Program-made: the position numbers and the translations under genes | Notes under the pieces: generated by a model | What the model was told of the DNA's origin: nothing | Database searches by the model: none | Seen by the model: only the letters and a program-made list of their open reading frames with translations | NCBI GenBank assembly: GCA_031265355.1 | Contig: JAISCT010000039.1 | Location: forward strand, 1 to 55,450 | DNA from: Oscillospiraceae bacterium | GTDB lineage: Bacteria; Bacillota; Clostridia; Oscillospirales; UBA929 | Length of the DNA stretch: 55,450 bases | Direction: 5' to 3' | Part shown: piece after piece, positions 41,125 through 49,873 of the stretch | How the letters are laid out: each line of letters opens with the position of its first letter | Numbering within the stretch: the stretch's first letter is position 1

Positions 41125-42726
41125 ATGAAAAGAATGCGGTTCCTTGTTCTCGCGCTCACGCTGGCCGCCTTGATGTGCGCGGGGTGTGCGCCGAAGAAGG
41201 GCGGCTTGGAGAATCCGGCGAAAGACGAGGTTACCATAGGATTTCCGGACATACCGTCGGGCTTTGATCCGCTCGTGACCTCGGGCCACGGCAGCTGCGT
41301 CCCGCTGCTGTATTCGACGCTCGTCGCGCTCGACGCGGACGTGAACGTCGTGCCGGACCTTGCGGAGAGCTATGCTGTCAGCGACGACGCGCTCACTTAT
41401 ACGTTCAAGCTCCGCTCGGACGCGCGGTTCACGGACGGGGCGCCTGTCAAAGCGTCGGATGTTGTGTTCTCGTACAGGACCATCATGGACAGCGCCACGG
41501 AAATTGACCTCTCGGCGATCGACAGCGTCACGGCCGACGGCGATACGGTCGTCGTCCGCCTGAAACATCCGCAGTCCACGTTCATCTTGACGGCCACGGG
41601 GGTCGGCGTCGCGCCGGAGCACGCATACGACGAGGACTTTGCGTTGAAACCCGTCGGCTCAGGACCGTTCAAGCTCGTACAGTACGACGTCGACCAGCAG
41701 ATGATTCTGGAAGCCAACGAGGATTACTACGGCGCGCTCCCGCGCATCAAACGCGCGGTCTTCCTTCATATGTCGGACGAAAATCAGCAGCTGATGGCCG
41801 CCCAGTCCGGCCAGGTCGACATCACACTGACGTCCGCGCCGCTCGCCGCGATGAACGCGATAGACGGCTACAACCTGCTGGTCGAGAAAACGGTGGACAA
41901 TATGGGCATTGTGATGCCTACTATCCCGACGGGCGGCGGGACAAGCGTCCTTGGCAACGCCATGGGCAACGACGTCACCTGCGATGCGGCCCTGCGGAAG
42001 GCCGTCGCCTACGCGATCGACCGCCGGCAGCTCTGCGACGAGGCGCTGAGCGGCTACGCGGCGCCCGCTTACTCCGAAAATGACGGCATGCCGTGGTGGA
42101 ACCCGGAATGCGTCATCGAAACGGATGCGGTGTATGCCGTCCGGCTGCTGGAAGAGGCCGGATGGACCGATACGGACGGCGACGGCATCCGCGAAAAGAA
42201 CGGATTGAAAGCGTCCGTACCTGTGTACTATTTTGCGGGCGACAGCGCGCGCCAGGCCGTCGCGATGAGCGCGGCGGTCCAGGTGCGGGAAAAAATCGGG
42301 GTGGAACTGATTGTCGAGGGGATGGGCGAAGGCGACATGATGGCCACGATGGTCGCACAGCCGGTGATCCTCGCGTGGGGCAGCGCGAATCCGATTACGA
42401 GCTACTATCTCTACCACTCGTCGAGCATCGGCCAGGACGACTGGTATAACCCCGAGAGTTTTGGCAGCCCTGTCGTGGACGGCTACCTCGACGCGGCGCT
42501 GAACGCGAAAACCCTGGAAGAGGCAATCCCATACTGGCAAAAAGCGCAGTGGGACGGCGCGACCGGGACGAGCATGCGAGGCGAATGCCCGTACATTTTT
42601 CTTGTGAACAAGGATCACCTGTATTTCCGCCGCGACGGACTGAACACGGGCGACCAGATGATTCACGCGCACGGCGCGTCATGGACGCTTGTGGCGAATT
42701 TGAGGGATTGGTATTGGGAAAGCTGA
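41125..42726 (+). CDS. nikA: Nickel/peptide-type ABC transporter substrate-binding lipoprotein
   Basis: A 533-aa SBP_bac_5 lipoprotein: signal MKRMRFLVLALTLAALMCAGC, then the family's N-terminal core (DEVTIGFPDIPSGFDPLVTS, YTFKLRSDARFTDGAPVKASDVVFSY) and C-terminal lobe (RKAVAYAIDRRQLCDEALSG). The family binds peptides, nickel complexes or metallophores. Linkage to a metal sensor and urease makes a nickel complex the likely cargo. ATG 41125 has GAGGGAG 4-5 bases upstream. It heads the five-gene transporter operon. Confidence 0.85.
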   Translation: MKRMRFLVLALTLAALMCAGCAPKKGGLENPAKDEVTIGFPDIPSGFDPLVTSGHGSCVPLLYSTLVALDADVNVVPDLAESYAVSDDALTYTFKLRSDARFTDGAPVKASDVVFSYRTIMDSATEIDLSAIDSVTADGDTVVVRLKHPQSTFILTATGVGVAPEHAYDEDFALKPVGSGPFKLVQYDVDQQMILEANEDYYGALPRIKRAVFLHMSDENQQLMAAQSGQVDITLTSAPLAAMNAIDGYNLLVEKTVDNMGIVMPTIPTGGGTSVLGNAMGNDVTCDAALRKAVAYAIDRRQLCDEALSGYAAPAYSENDGMPWWNPECVIETDAVYAVRLLEEAGWTDTDGDGIREKNGLKASVPVYYFAGDSARQAVAMSAAVQVREKIGVELIVEGMGEGDMMATMVAQPVILAWGSANPITSYYLYHSSSIGQDDWYNPESFGSPVVDGYLDAALNAKTLEEAIPYWQKAQWDGATGTSMRGECPYIFLVNKDHLYFRRDGLNTGDQMIHAHGASWTLVANLRDWYWES

Positions 42727-43697
42727 AATCCGTCGTTATCTATGGTGCGAGGGGCCTCACGCTGCTCCTCGCGGTGAGCGCGCTTTCGTTTGCCCTTGCG
42801 AGCGTATCGCCGATCGATCCCGAGACGAGGTACCGTCTGTCGCACCCCGGCGTGTCCGACGAGAACGTCGAGAAGATGCGCGCATATTGGGGCGTCGACG
42901 AGCTGCCCGTAGCGCGTTACCTCGGCTGGCTCGGCGGTATCCTGCGCGGCGAATGGGGGGTGTCGACGTCGTACCGTCGGCCGGTACTGGACGTGATTGG
43001 GGTGCGATTCAAAACATCGCTTCTGCTGATGATGACGGCGTGGGCGCTCTCGGGGTTGCTGGGTTTTTCGGCCGGGTGTCTGATGGGGGCATTCCGAGGA
43101 CGATGGCCCGACCGCATCGTGCGGCCTGTGTGTCTGTTTTTGTGCTCGGTCCCGACATTTTGGGTAGGGCTCATGTTTCTCGCCGTGTTTGCCGCCGGAC
43201 TCGGCTGGTTCCCTTTCGGGCTTGCGGTGCCGCCCGGCGTGGCGCCGGAGGCCGTCACACTGGGTCAGCGGATCCATCACCTGATCTTGCCCGCGCTGAC
43301 GCTGTCGTTCCTGTCGTTTGCGGGTCTCGCCCTGCACACGCGCGAAAAGCTTTTTGACGTATATGCCAGCGACTACGCGCTGTTCGCGCGGGCGCGCGGC
43401 GAGAGCGACGCGAGCATCCTGTTTCGCCACGGCGTGCGAGGCGCGCTGATTCCGGCGGTGATCATGCAGTTCGGCTCGTTCGCGGAGTTGTTCGGCGGCT
43501 CGGTATTTGCGGAGAGCATTTTCAGCTATCCGGGGCTCGGCGCGGCAGCGGCGGCGGCGGGGACGGGCGCGGCGGATATGCCGCTGTTTCTGGGGATCGT
43601 CATGTTTTCGGCCTGCTTTGTCTTCGCCGGCAACCTCGCGGCAAACATCCTGACGCAGATCATCGATCCGCGCACGCGAGAGGGGGCAAACGTGTGA
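42714..43697 (+). CDS. nikB: Nickel/peptide-type ABC permease 1
   Basis: A 327-aa BPD_transp_1 permease of the DppB/NikB class with about six membrane helices, the long extracytoplasmic loop after helix 1 (DPETRYRLSHPGVSDENVEKMRAYWGVDELP) and the contact loop FARARGESDASILFRHGVRGALIPAV. The TTG at 42714 is chosen because GAGGGA lies 6 bases upstream; it overlaps the binding-protein end by 13 bases. It pairs with the next gene. Confidence 0.87.
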   Translation: MGKLKSVVIYGARGLTLLLAVSALSFALASVSPIDPETRYRLSHPGVSDENVEKMRAYWGVDELPVARYLGWLGGILRGEWGVSTSYRRPVLDVIGVRFKTSLLLMMTAWALSGLLGFSAGCLMGAFRGRWPDRIVRPVCLFLCSVPTFWVGLMFLAVFAAGLGWFPFGLAVPPGVAPEAVTLGQRIHHLILPALTLSFLSFAGLALHTREKLFDVYASDYALFARARGESDASILFRHGVRGALIPAVIMQFGSFAELFGGSVFAESIFSYPGLGAAAAAAGTGAADMPLFLGIVMFSACFVFAGNLAANILTQIIDPRTREGANV

Positions 43698-44518
43698 AAA
43701 AACGAAGCGGACGCGTCGACGCCGCCATCGTCTCGACGCTCCTGTTTGCGGTCATACTCGCGATTTACCTCGGCGGAGCACTGATCCCGGACGCGGCGCT
43801 CGGGGCCGATTTCACGCAAAAACAGCTGCCTCCCTCGGCGTCGCACCTCTTCGGCACCGATTTTCTGGGGCGCGATATGTTTGTCCGTACGGTAAAGGGG
43901 TTGTCTTTGTCGCTTGCCGTTGGCGCGGCCGCTTCCGCTATGGCGGCCGTCGTCGCGTTTGCCGTGGGGGCCGCGGCGGCGATGGGCAGGGGGGCGGTCG
44001 ATCATGCCGTAAACTGGTGTATCGACGTGTTTATGAGCGTCCCGCACACCGTGCTGATGATCCTGATCTCGGTCGCGCTCGCCCGGGGCGCGGCGGGTAT
44101 GCTTTTCAGCATTGCCGTCACGCATTGGGTCGCTCTCGCGAGGGTCATCCGCGGCGAGGTACTGCAAATCCGCTCGCAGCCGTACATCATGACGTCGCGG
44201 CGTTTTGGAAAATCGACGCTGTGGATCGCGCGCAAGCACATCCTCCCGCATGTGGCCCCGCAGTTTTTTGTGGGGCTGATTTTGCTGTTTCCGCACGCGA
44301 TCATGCACGAATCGGGCCTCACGTTTCTTGGCTTCGGCCTGCCGCCGGAGCAGCCTGCCATCGGGACGATCCTTTCGGAATCCATGCGGTACCTCTCAAG
44401 CGGCGCGGTATGGCTCGCGTTTTTCCCGGGCCTTTCGCTTGTGACACTCGTACTGCTGATTGGCAAGCTTGGAAACACGGCGCGCCGCCTGTTTGAGCCG
44501 CGCGAAGCGCAGATGTAG
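43694..44518 (+). CDS. nikC: Nickel/peptide-type ABC permease 2
   Basis: A 274-aa DppC/NikC-class permease (HLFGTDFLGRDMFVRTVKGL; TSRRFGKSTLWIARKHILPHVAPQ; ESGLTFLGFGLPPEQPAIGTIL). GTG 43694 overlaps the stop of permease 1 (GTGA). A 74-bp repeat separates it from the ATPase genes, but all lie on one strand and are probably one operon. Confidence 0.88.
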   Translation: MKKRSGRVDAAIVSTLLFAVILAIYLGGALIPDAALGADFTQKQLPPSASHLFGTDFLGRDMFVRTVKGLSLSLAVGAAASAMAAVVAFAVGAAAAMGRGAVDHAVNWCIDVFMSVPHTVLMILISVALARGAAGMLFSIAVTHWVALARVIRGEVLQIRSQPYIMTSRRFGKSTLWIARKHILPHVAPQFFVGLILLFPHAIMHESGLTFLGFGLPPEQPAIGTILSESMRYLSSGAVWLAFFPGLSLVTLVLLIGKLGNTARRLFEPREAQM

Positions 44519-44533
44519 AGAAGCTGCATGATG

Positions 44534-44607
44534 GTACCTTGTTGCCGCGAAGCGGCAACAAAAAACAAGAATTTGGGTTGTGGGTTGCAGGTGCAACCCA
44601 CGTTAGG
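44534..44607 (+). repeat. 74-bp double-hairpin repeat, copy 2
   Basis: Two differences from copy 1 and two from copy 3. It fills almost the whole gap between permease 2 and the first ATPase gene. Its final TTAGG continues into AGGGAAG, the only candidate ribosome site for the next gene. Confidence 0.92.
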
Positions 44608-44618
44608 GAAGCTATGTT

Positions 44619-45524
44619 ATGGTGAATGTCATTGAAGTGAAACGTCTGTCGCTGTCATTTCAGATGTATGACAGGGGTTTTTCTCAGCGCTTGCTGAAAG
44701 TCGTCTCGAATCTGAACGCCGCCGTCGGAGAGGGCGAGATCTTGGCCGTGGCGGGTTCGAGCGGCTCGGGGAAAAGTTTGCTGGCCCATGCGCTGCTCGG
44801 GATCTTGCCGAAGAATGCGAGACTTGACGGCGAGATGCGCTGGTTCGGCGCGCCGCTGGACGCCGCGCTCCAGAAGCGATTGCGCGGACGGGAGATGGCG
44901 CTTGTCCCGCAGAGCGTGACGTATCTCGACCCTCTGATCCGCGTCGGGCGGCAGATCTCACGCGATAAACAGACGGTGAACGAATTGCTTGGCCGCTATC
45001 ATCTGAAACCCGAAGCGGCCGGGCTGTTCCCACACGAACTGTCGGGGGGGATGACGCGGCGCGTGATGATCAGCACCGCGCTGGCAAGGCGGCCAAAGCT
45101 CGTCATTGCCGACGAACCGACACCGGGTCTGTCGCCGCGTCTCGCGGAACACGCGATGAGACATTTTCGCGAAATCGCGGACACCGGGACGGCCGTGCTG
45201 CTCATCACGCACGACATCGATCTCGCGATTCGTTACGCGGACCGCGTGGCGGTGTTTTACGCGGGCACGGCGGTCGAAACGGCCAAGGCCTCGGATTTTG
45301 CCGACGCGGCGCTGCTGCGCCACCCGTACAGCAAAGCGCTTTGGGCGGCCATGCCGCAAAATGGGTTCACCGCGGCCGCCGGGGCGCAGCCCTATGCCGG
45401 AGACTGGCCGCCTGGGTGTCTGTATGCGCCGCGCTGTCCGGAGTGCACGCCCGCGTGCGTCGCCGCTTTGCCGGATACGCGCGTCGTCCGCGGGGGGGAG
45501 GTGAGCTGCCGCCATGCGCGTTGA
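44619..45524 (+). CDS. nikD: Nickel/peptide-type ABC ATPase 1 (NikD/OppD class)
   Basis: A 301-aa ATPase: Walker A GSSGSGKSLL, signature LSGGMTRRV, Walker B LVIADEPTPGLSP (the D-loop Asp normally after GL is Ser) and switch LLITHDID. The C-terminal extension carries the Cys pattern of the oligopeptide class (GCLYAPRCPECTPAC), which can bind an iron-sulfur cluster in some family members. ATG 44619 follows repeat copy 2 directly. It ends 11 bases inside the next ATPase gene. Confidence 0.88.
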   Translation: MVNVIEVKRLSLSFQMYDRGFSQRLLKVVSNLNAAVGEGEILAVAGSSGSGKSLLAHALLGILPKNARLDGEMRWFGAPLDAALQKRLRGREMALVPQSVTYLDPLIRVGRQISRDKQTVNELLGRYHLKPEAAGLFPHELSGGMTRRVMISTALARRPKLVIADEPTPGLSPRLAEHAMRHFREIADTGTAVLLITHDIDLAIRYADRVAVFYAGTAVETAKASDFADAALLRHPYSKALWAAMPQNGFTAAAGAQPYAGDWPPGCLYAPRCPECTPACVAALPDTRVVRGGEVSCRHAR

Positions 45525-46155
45525 GGCGAGAGACATCGTGTTCGGCTACGCCCGCGGGCGACCTGTGCTCGACGGCGTGAGCCTGACGATCGAGCCCGGC
45601 GAGCGTGTCGCGCTTGTCGGGCCGTCGGGCTGCGGCAAGAGCACGCTGTCGCGGATTCTCGCGGGGCATCTGACACCGCAATCCGGCGCGGTGCTGGCGG
45701 CGGGCCAGCCGCTGCCAAGGCGCGGGTTTTGTCCCGTCCAACTCATTGGCCAACACCCCGAGAAGGCGGTCGATCCGCGCTGGAAGCTTGGCAAAACGCT
45801 GGCGGAGGCCTGGGCGCCCGACGACGTTTTTTTGTCGGCGATGGGGCTTGAAAAAGCGTGGCTGGACCGCTACCCGGCCGAACTGTCGGGCGGCGAGCTG
45901 CAGCGTTTTTGTATCGCCCGCGCGCTCGCGCCGGGTACGCGGGTTGTGATCGCCGACGAGATGAGCACCATGCTCGACGTCATTGCGCAGGCGCAGATAT
46001 GGGAAACGCTGTTGCGCGCCGCGGGTGAGCGCGGGCTCGGCGTGCTCGCGGTCACCCACAGCGCGGCGCTCGCGGCGCGCATCAGTTCGCGCGTCATAGC
46101 GTTTGAGGACCTGTCGCGCGGTGCCGGCGTCCGACTCGATGTACACATCTCCTAA
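45514..46155 (+). CDS. nikE: Nickel/peptide-type ABC ATPase 2 (NikE/OppF class)
   Basis: A 213-aa ATPase: Walker A GPSGCGKST, signature LSGGELQRF, Walker B VVIADEMSTMLD (Met where most have Pro) and switch LAVTHSAALA. It is shorter than typical OppF-class proteins (~260-320 aa), lacking the C-terminal Cys extension present in its partner. It completes the five-gene transporter. The urease operon begins ~145 bases later. Confidence 0.87.
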   Translation: MRVEARDIVFGYARGRPVLDGVSLTIEPGERVALVGPSGCGKSTLSRILAGHLTPQSGAVLAAGQPLPRRGFCPVQLIGQHPEKAVDPRWKLGKTLAEAWAPDDVFLSAMGLEKAWLDRYPAELSGGELQRFCIARALAPGTRVVIADEMSTMLDVIAQAQIWETLLRAAGERGLGVLAVTHSAALAARISSRVIAFEDLSRGAGVRLDVHIS

Positions 46156-46188
46156 GTTTCTCCCCAATACATTGACGGATTTGACGGG

Positions 46189-46217
46189 TTGACATAGACT
46201 CGTCCAGATGTTAAAAT
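46189..46217 (+). promoter_or_regulatory. Predicted promoter of the urease operon
   Basis: TTGACA (46189-46194), 17-base spacer, TAAAAT (46212-46217). The inverted repeat GTGTCC-GCGA-GGACAC (46218-46233) follows at once over the predicted start and could be an operator. Confidence 0.72.
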
Positions 46218-46233
46218 GTGTCCGCGAGGACAC

Positions 46234-46277
46234 AAAGGCGTGTTTCACCCCCGTAAAGGTGAGATGTGCCTTTTTTT
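46234..46277 (+). terminator. Intrinsic terminator between the transporter and urease operons, inside the urease leader
   Basis: Sixteen-base arms (46234-46249 and 46258-46273) pair fully, using four G-U pairs, and run into seven T residues. It lies downstream of the predicted urease promoter and 10 bases before the ureA ribosome site, so it either ends the transporter transcript, attenuates urease, or both. Confidence 0.85.
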
Positions 46278-46300
46278 GTCAATTTAAGGAGGTGTTCGGT

Positions 46301-46609
46301 ATGCGATTGTCTCCCAAAGAAATGGAAAAACTCATGTTGCACACGGCTGGGGAGCTGGCCAAGCAGCGAAGAGCCAGGGGGCTGAGGCTCAACTATGTGG
46401 AGTCTGTGGCGCTGATCAGCTCGGAACTGCTCGAATATGCCAGAGACGGCAAGCGGGTCACGGAGCTGATGGAACTGGGGACCAAGATCTTAACCACGGA
46501 CGATGTCATGGACGGCGTGGCCGAAATGATCCACGAAGTCCAGATCGAAGCCACCTTCAAAGACGGCACCAAACTGGTGACCGTACACAACCCGATTGCG
46601 GTGAAATAG
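46301..46609 (+). CDS. ureA: Urease subunit gamma
   Basis: A 102-aa structural subunit, matching the ~100-aa family length ([46 protein letters not shown] near the end). It packs with UreB and UreC into the nickel enzyme that hydrolyses urea to ammonia and carbamate. ATG 46301 has a strong AAGGAGGTG upstream. It is the first gene of ureABC-I-EFGD. Confidence 0.97.
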   Translation: MRLSPKEMEKLMLHTAGELAKQRRARGLRLNYVESVALISSELLEYARDGKRVTELMELGTKILTTDDVMDGVAEMIHEVQIEATFKDGTKLVTVHNPIAVK

Positions 46610-46629
46610 CGGAAAGGACGGTGTGGAAC

Positions 46630-46992
46630 GTGATACCAGGCGAAATCATCACCCGAGAGCGCGATGTAATTCTCAACGAAGGCAGGAGGACCGCGCGCGT
46701 CGCGGTTTCCAACCAGGGCGACCGGCCCGTGCAAGTGGGCTCCCATTTTCATTTTTTTGAGACAAACAAACTGCTTCGTTTTGACAGAGAGACCGCCTAC
46801 GGCATGAGGCTGGACATTCCCTCGGGTACGTCCGTGCGCTTCGAGCCGGGGGAGACAAAAACCGTGCAGCTGACGGCGTTGGGCGGCCGGAAGAGGGTGT
46901 TCGGCCTGAACGGCTTGACGGCGGGCCAGGCAAGCCCCGCTTCGCTGCCAAAGTCGCTGCACGCCGCCCGGGAAAAGGGGTTCGTTGAATGA
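46630..46992 (+). CDS. ureB: Urease subunit beta
   Basis: A 120-aa subunit from GTG 46630, which gives the usual VIPGEII N-terminus and has AAAGGACG at a good distance; GTG 46621 is the alternative. Conserved stretches are [30 protein letters not shown] and [10 protein letters not shown]. It lies 20 bases after ureA. Confidence 0.96.
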   Translation: MIPGEIITRERDVILNEGRRTARVAVSNQGDRPVQVGSHFHFFETNKLLRFDRETAYGMRLDIPSGTSVRFEPGETKTVQLTALGGRKRVFGLNGLTAGQASPASLPKSLHAAREKGFVE

Positions 46993-47024
46993 ACCGAACC
47001 ATAAGCTTGTAGGAGGGAAGTATC

Positions 47025-48743
47025 ATGAGCTCGAAAGTATCCGGCAAAAACTACGCGATGATGTTCGGCCCCACCACGGGCGATCGGATTCGGTTGGCCG
47101 ACACCGATCTGCTGGTCGAGATTGAGAAGGACTTCACCGTATACGGCGACGAAATCAAATTCGGCGGCGGCAAGACAATCCGCGACGGCATGGGACAATC
47201 TGCGGGCACAACGAGCCGCGGCGGCGACCTGGATTTGGTCGTCACAAATGCGGTCGTCATCGACTACACGGGGATCTACAAGGCGGACATTGGCATCAAG
47301 GACGGCAAAATAGCTGGGATAGGCAAGGCGGGCAACCCGGATATCATGGACGGCGTGACGCCCGGCATGGTGGTGGGCGCTTCGACGGAAGCACTGGCCG
47401 GCGAAGGACTTATCGTGACGGCCGGCGGGATTGACACCCACATACATTTTATCTGCCCCCAGCAGATCGACACGGCTCTTTACAGCGGCGTCACCACGAT
47501 GATCGGCGGCGGCACAGGCCCGGCTGACGGCACCAACGCCACGACCTGCACCCCCGGTCCCTGGAACCTGGGTATGATGCTCAAGGCCTCGGAGGACTAC
47601 CCCATGAATTTGGGTTACCTGGCCAAGGGAAACTGTTCCGCGCACGCGCCGCTGATCGAACAGGTCAAAGCGGGCGCCATGGGGCTGAAAATACACGAGG
47701 ACTGGGGCTCCACCCCGGCGGTGATCGACGCGGCGCTGACGGTGGCGGACGAGTACGATGTGCAAGTCGCCATACATACCGACACGCTCAACGAGGCCGG
47801 ATGCGTCGAGGATACCCTGGACGCCATCGCCGGGCGCGTTATCCACACCTATCACACCGAAGGCGCGGGCGGCGGCCACGCGCCCGACATCATCAAGGCG
47901 GCGGCCTTTCCCAATGTGCTGCCCTCTTCCACGAACCCCACGATGCCGTTCACCGTCAACACGCTGGACGAGCACATGGACATGTTGATGGTCTGCCACC
48001 ACCTGGACAAAAAAATCCCAGAGGACGTGGCCTTTGCGGATTCGCGCATTCGCCCCGAGACCATTGCGGCCGAGGATGTTCTGCACGATATGGGCATTTT
48101 CAGCATGATGAGCTCGGACTCGCAGGCTATGGGCCGGGTGGGCGAGGTCATCACCCGCACCTGGCAGACGGCCAGCAAGATGAAGCGCCAGCGCGGCGCA
48201 CTTCCGGAGGAGGCCGACGGCAGCGACAACCACCGCGTGAAGCGCTATGTCTCCAAATATACGATCAACCCGGCGATCACCCATGGTATCGCCGCGTACG
48301 TGGGCTCGGTCGAAACGGGCAAGTTCGCGGATCTTGTGCTGTGGAATCCGGCGTTTTTCGGCGTGAAGCCCGATCTGATCATCAAAGGCGGACTGATCAT
48401 CGCCTCCAAGATGGGGGATCCCAACGCGTCCATTCCCACACCCCAGCCTGTCTTCTACAGGCATATGTTCGGCGCGCACGGCGCGGCCAAGTATGACACC
48501 GCCATCACCTTTGTCTCCCAGGCCGCCGTGGACGAGGGCGTGCCGGAAAAACTGGCCCTGCGTAAGCGTGTGCTGCCGGTCAAGGGGTGCCGCGACGTAT
48601 CCAAATCCGACATGAAGTTCAACGGCGCCACGCCCGCCATCGACGTCGATCCGGAGACATACGCAGTCAAGGTGGACGGCGTGAAGGTGGATTCCGCGCC
48701 GGCGGAGGTTTTGCCGCTGGCGCAGCTGTACAATTTGTTCTGA
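47025..48743 (+). CDS. ureC: Urease subunit alpha, catalytic
   Basis: A 572-aa catalytic subunit, normal length (~570). Nickel ligands are visible: [10 protein letters not shown] with two His, the carbamylated Lys in [12 protein letters not shown], the His sites in [10 protein letters not shown] and [16 protein letters not shown], and the Asp in [14 protein letters not shown]. The flap is [22 protein letters not shown]. Gene family features such as [13 protein letters not shown] and a C-terminal PLAQLYNLF are typical. ATG 47025 follows AGGAGGG. Confidence 0.98.
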   Translation: MSSKVSGKNYAMMFGPTTGDRIRLADTDLLVEIEKDFTVYGDEIKFGGGKTIRDGMGQSAGTTSRGGDLDLVVTNAVVIDYTGIYKADIGIKDGKIAGIGKAGNPDIMDGVTPGMVVGASTEALAGEGLIVTAGGIDTHIHFICPQQIDTALYSGVTTMIGGGTGPADGTNATTCTPGPWNLGMMLKASEDYPMNLGYLAKGNCSAHAPLIEQVKAGAMGLKIHEDWGSTPAVIDAALTVADEYDVQVAIHTDTLNEAGCVEDTLDAIAGRVIHTYHTEGAGGGHAPDIIKAAAFPNVLPSSTNPTMPFTVNTLDEHMDMLMVCHHLDKKIPEDVAFADSRIRPETIAAEDVLHDMGIFSMMSSDSQAMGRVGEVITRTWQTASKMKRQRGALPEEADGSDNHRVKRYVSKYTINPAITHGIAAYVGSVETGKFADLVLWNPAFFGVKPDLIIKGGLIIASKMGDPNASIPTPQPVFYRHMFGAHGAAKYDTAITFVSQAAVDEGVPEKLALRKRVLPVKGCRDVSKSDMKFNGATPAIDVDPETYAVKVDGVKVDSAPAEVLPLAQLYNLF

Positions 48744-48748
48744 AGATA

Positions 48749-48822
48749 GTACCTTGTTGCCGCGAAGCGGCAACAAAAAACAAGAATTTAGGTTGTGGGT
48801 TGCAGGTGCAACCCACATTAGG
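48749..48822 (+). repeat. 74-bp double-hairpin repeat, copy 3
   Basis: Inserted 5 bases after the ureC stop, in the same orientation as the operon. Its final TTAGG runs into GGGG to form the AGGGGGG ribosome site of the ureI-like gene. Confidence 0.92.
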
Positions 48823-48833
48823 GGGGTACGTAT

Positions 48834-49319
48834 ATGGGCACCGCGTTGGGACTGTGTCTGCTGTATGTGGGCATCGTGCTGATCAACAACGGCGTTTGCC
48901 GTTTGCAAAACATCGGGGGGAAAGCCCCGGCCGTCATGAACATCTTTACCGGCGGCGTGTCGGTGGTGGTCAACGTCTTTGCCATAGCCTCCGGCGACTA
49001 CTATGCCGCGGCGACCGGTTTGCTGTTTGGGTTTACATACCTGTTTTCGGCGCTCAACAACATCCTTGGGCTGGACACCCGGCCCTACGGTTGGTTCAGT
49101 CTGTTTGTGGCCGTCAACACCATCCCCTGCGCCTACATCGACAGGGCCGATTGGCGTATGATGCTCATATGGCTGGCCTGGGGCGTTTTGTGGCTCACCG
49201 GCTTTATCGAGTGCGTACTGAAAAAGGATCTGAAAAAATTCGTACCCGCGCTGGCCATCATAGAGGGTGTTATCACCGCCTGGATACCCGGGTTTTTGAT
49301 GCTGACAGGACAATGGTGA
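48834..49319 (+). CDS. ureI: UreI/AmiS-family urea channel
   Basis: A 161-aa membrane protein with six hydrophobic segments. It closely follows Helicobacter UreI in VLINNGVCRLQNI, TGLLFGFTYLFSALNNILGLD, RPYGWFSLFVAVNTIPCA, LIWLAWGVLWLTGFIE and LAIIEGVITAWIPGF. The extracytoplasmic loop that carries the proton-sensing histidines in H. pylori is nearly absent here (ASGDYYAAATG), so this is probably not acid-gated. It should bring urea to urease. ATG 48834 follows AGGGGGG supplied by repeat copy 3. Confidence 0.93.
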   Translation: MGTALGLCLLYVGIVLINNGVCRLQNIGGKAPAVMNIFTGGVSVVVNVFAIASGDYYAAATGLLFGFTYLFSALNNILGLDTRPYGWFSLFVAVNTIPCAYIDRADWRMMLIWLAWGVLWLTGFIECVLKKDLKKFVPALAIIEGVITAWIPGFLMLTGQW

Positions 49320-49326
49320 ACCGCCT

Positions 49327-49803
49327 ATGATCATTGAGACACTGAAAGGCCGCCTGGGCGATGCGGCCTTTGCGGGGCTTACCGTGAATTATGCGGACAT
49401 TGCGTGGCACGACGCACACCGGAAAATTGCCCGGCTTGTCACCAGAAACGGCTTGGAACTGGGCTTGCGGCTTTCGGAGGATCTGTCCCACAGGGGCTTG
49501 CGGCAGGACGACGTTTTGTATGCGGACGACGCCGCGGTCATCGCGGTGAACATCGTCCCCTGTGCGTGTATATTCGTGAGTCCCGCAAGCCGCGAGGGGC
49601 TTGTTACACTGTGTTATGAGATCGGCAACCGGCACGGCCCATTTTTTTACGACGAGAGCGGGGCGGGGTTTTTGTTGCCCTACGATGCGCCGATGTTTGC
49701 CATGATTGAGAAATTGGGGCAGGCGCCTCGGTCGGTGACGGCCAGACTCATGCCGGAAAAACGCATATCGAGCGCCCATGGGCAGCATGGGCACCAGCAT
49801 TGA
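49327..49803 (+). CDS. ureE: Urease accessory nickel metallochaperone
   Basis: A 158-aa UreE: N-terminal peptide-binding domain, then the metal-binding domain with the conserved His in YEIGNRHGPFF. The C-terminal tail SAHGQHGHQH adds further histidines for nickel. It delivers nickel to the UreG/UreF/UreD complex. It starts 7 bases after the channel gene. Confidence 0.95.
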   Translation: MIIETLKGRLGDAAFAGLTVNYADIAWHDAHRKIARLVTRNGLELGLRLSEDLSHRGLRQDDVLYADDAAVIAVNIVPCACIFVSPASREGLVTLCYEIGNRHGPFFYDESGAGFLLPYDAPMFAMIEKLGQAPRSVTARLMPEKRISSAHGQHGHQH

Positions 49804-49808
49804 CAAAG

Positions 49809-49851
49809 TCTCTCAGGGTCTTTGCGCCGACGGCGCGGAGACCCTGAGAGA
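49809..49851 (+). repeat. Strong intercistronic hairpin between ureE and ureF
   Basis: Perfect 13-base arms TCTCTCAGGGTCT and complement, with a second inner stem GCGCC/GGCGC. There is no T-run, so it is probably an mRNA-stability or processing structure. Confidence 0.75.
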
Positions 49852-49873
49852 AGTTTGCGGAAAGGCCGAGGTA

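Noticed and set aside
40936..41622. Long N-terminal extension of the CsoR-family frame
   Set aside because: It runs back through the divergent promoter and the binding-protein gene; ATG 40935 has a good ribosome site and yields normal family length.
46218..46277. ANTAR-type two-hairpin antitermination leader upstream of urease
   Set aside because: The first hairpin has a GCGA tetraloop, not the A1/G4 hexaloop of ANTAR targets, and the predicted start falls inside it.
46797..49334. An 845-codon open frame on the minus strand opposite ureB, ureC and ureI
   Set aside because: It is an antisense shadow of the urease genes with no family resemblance; it even runs through the 74-bp repeat.
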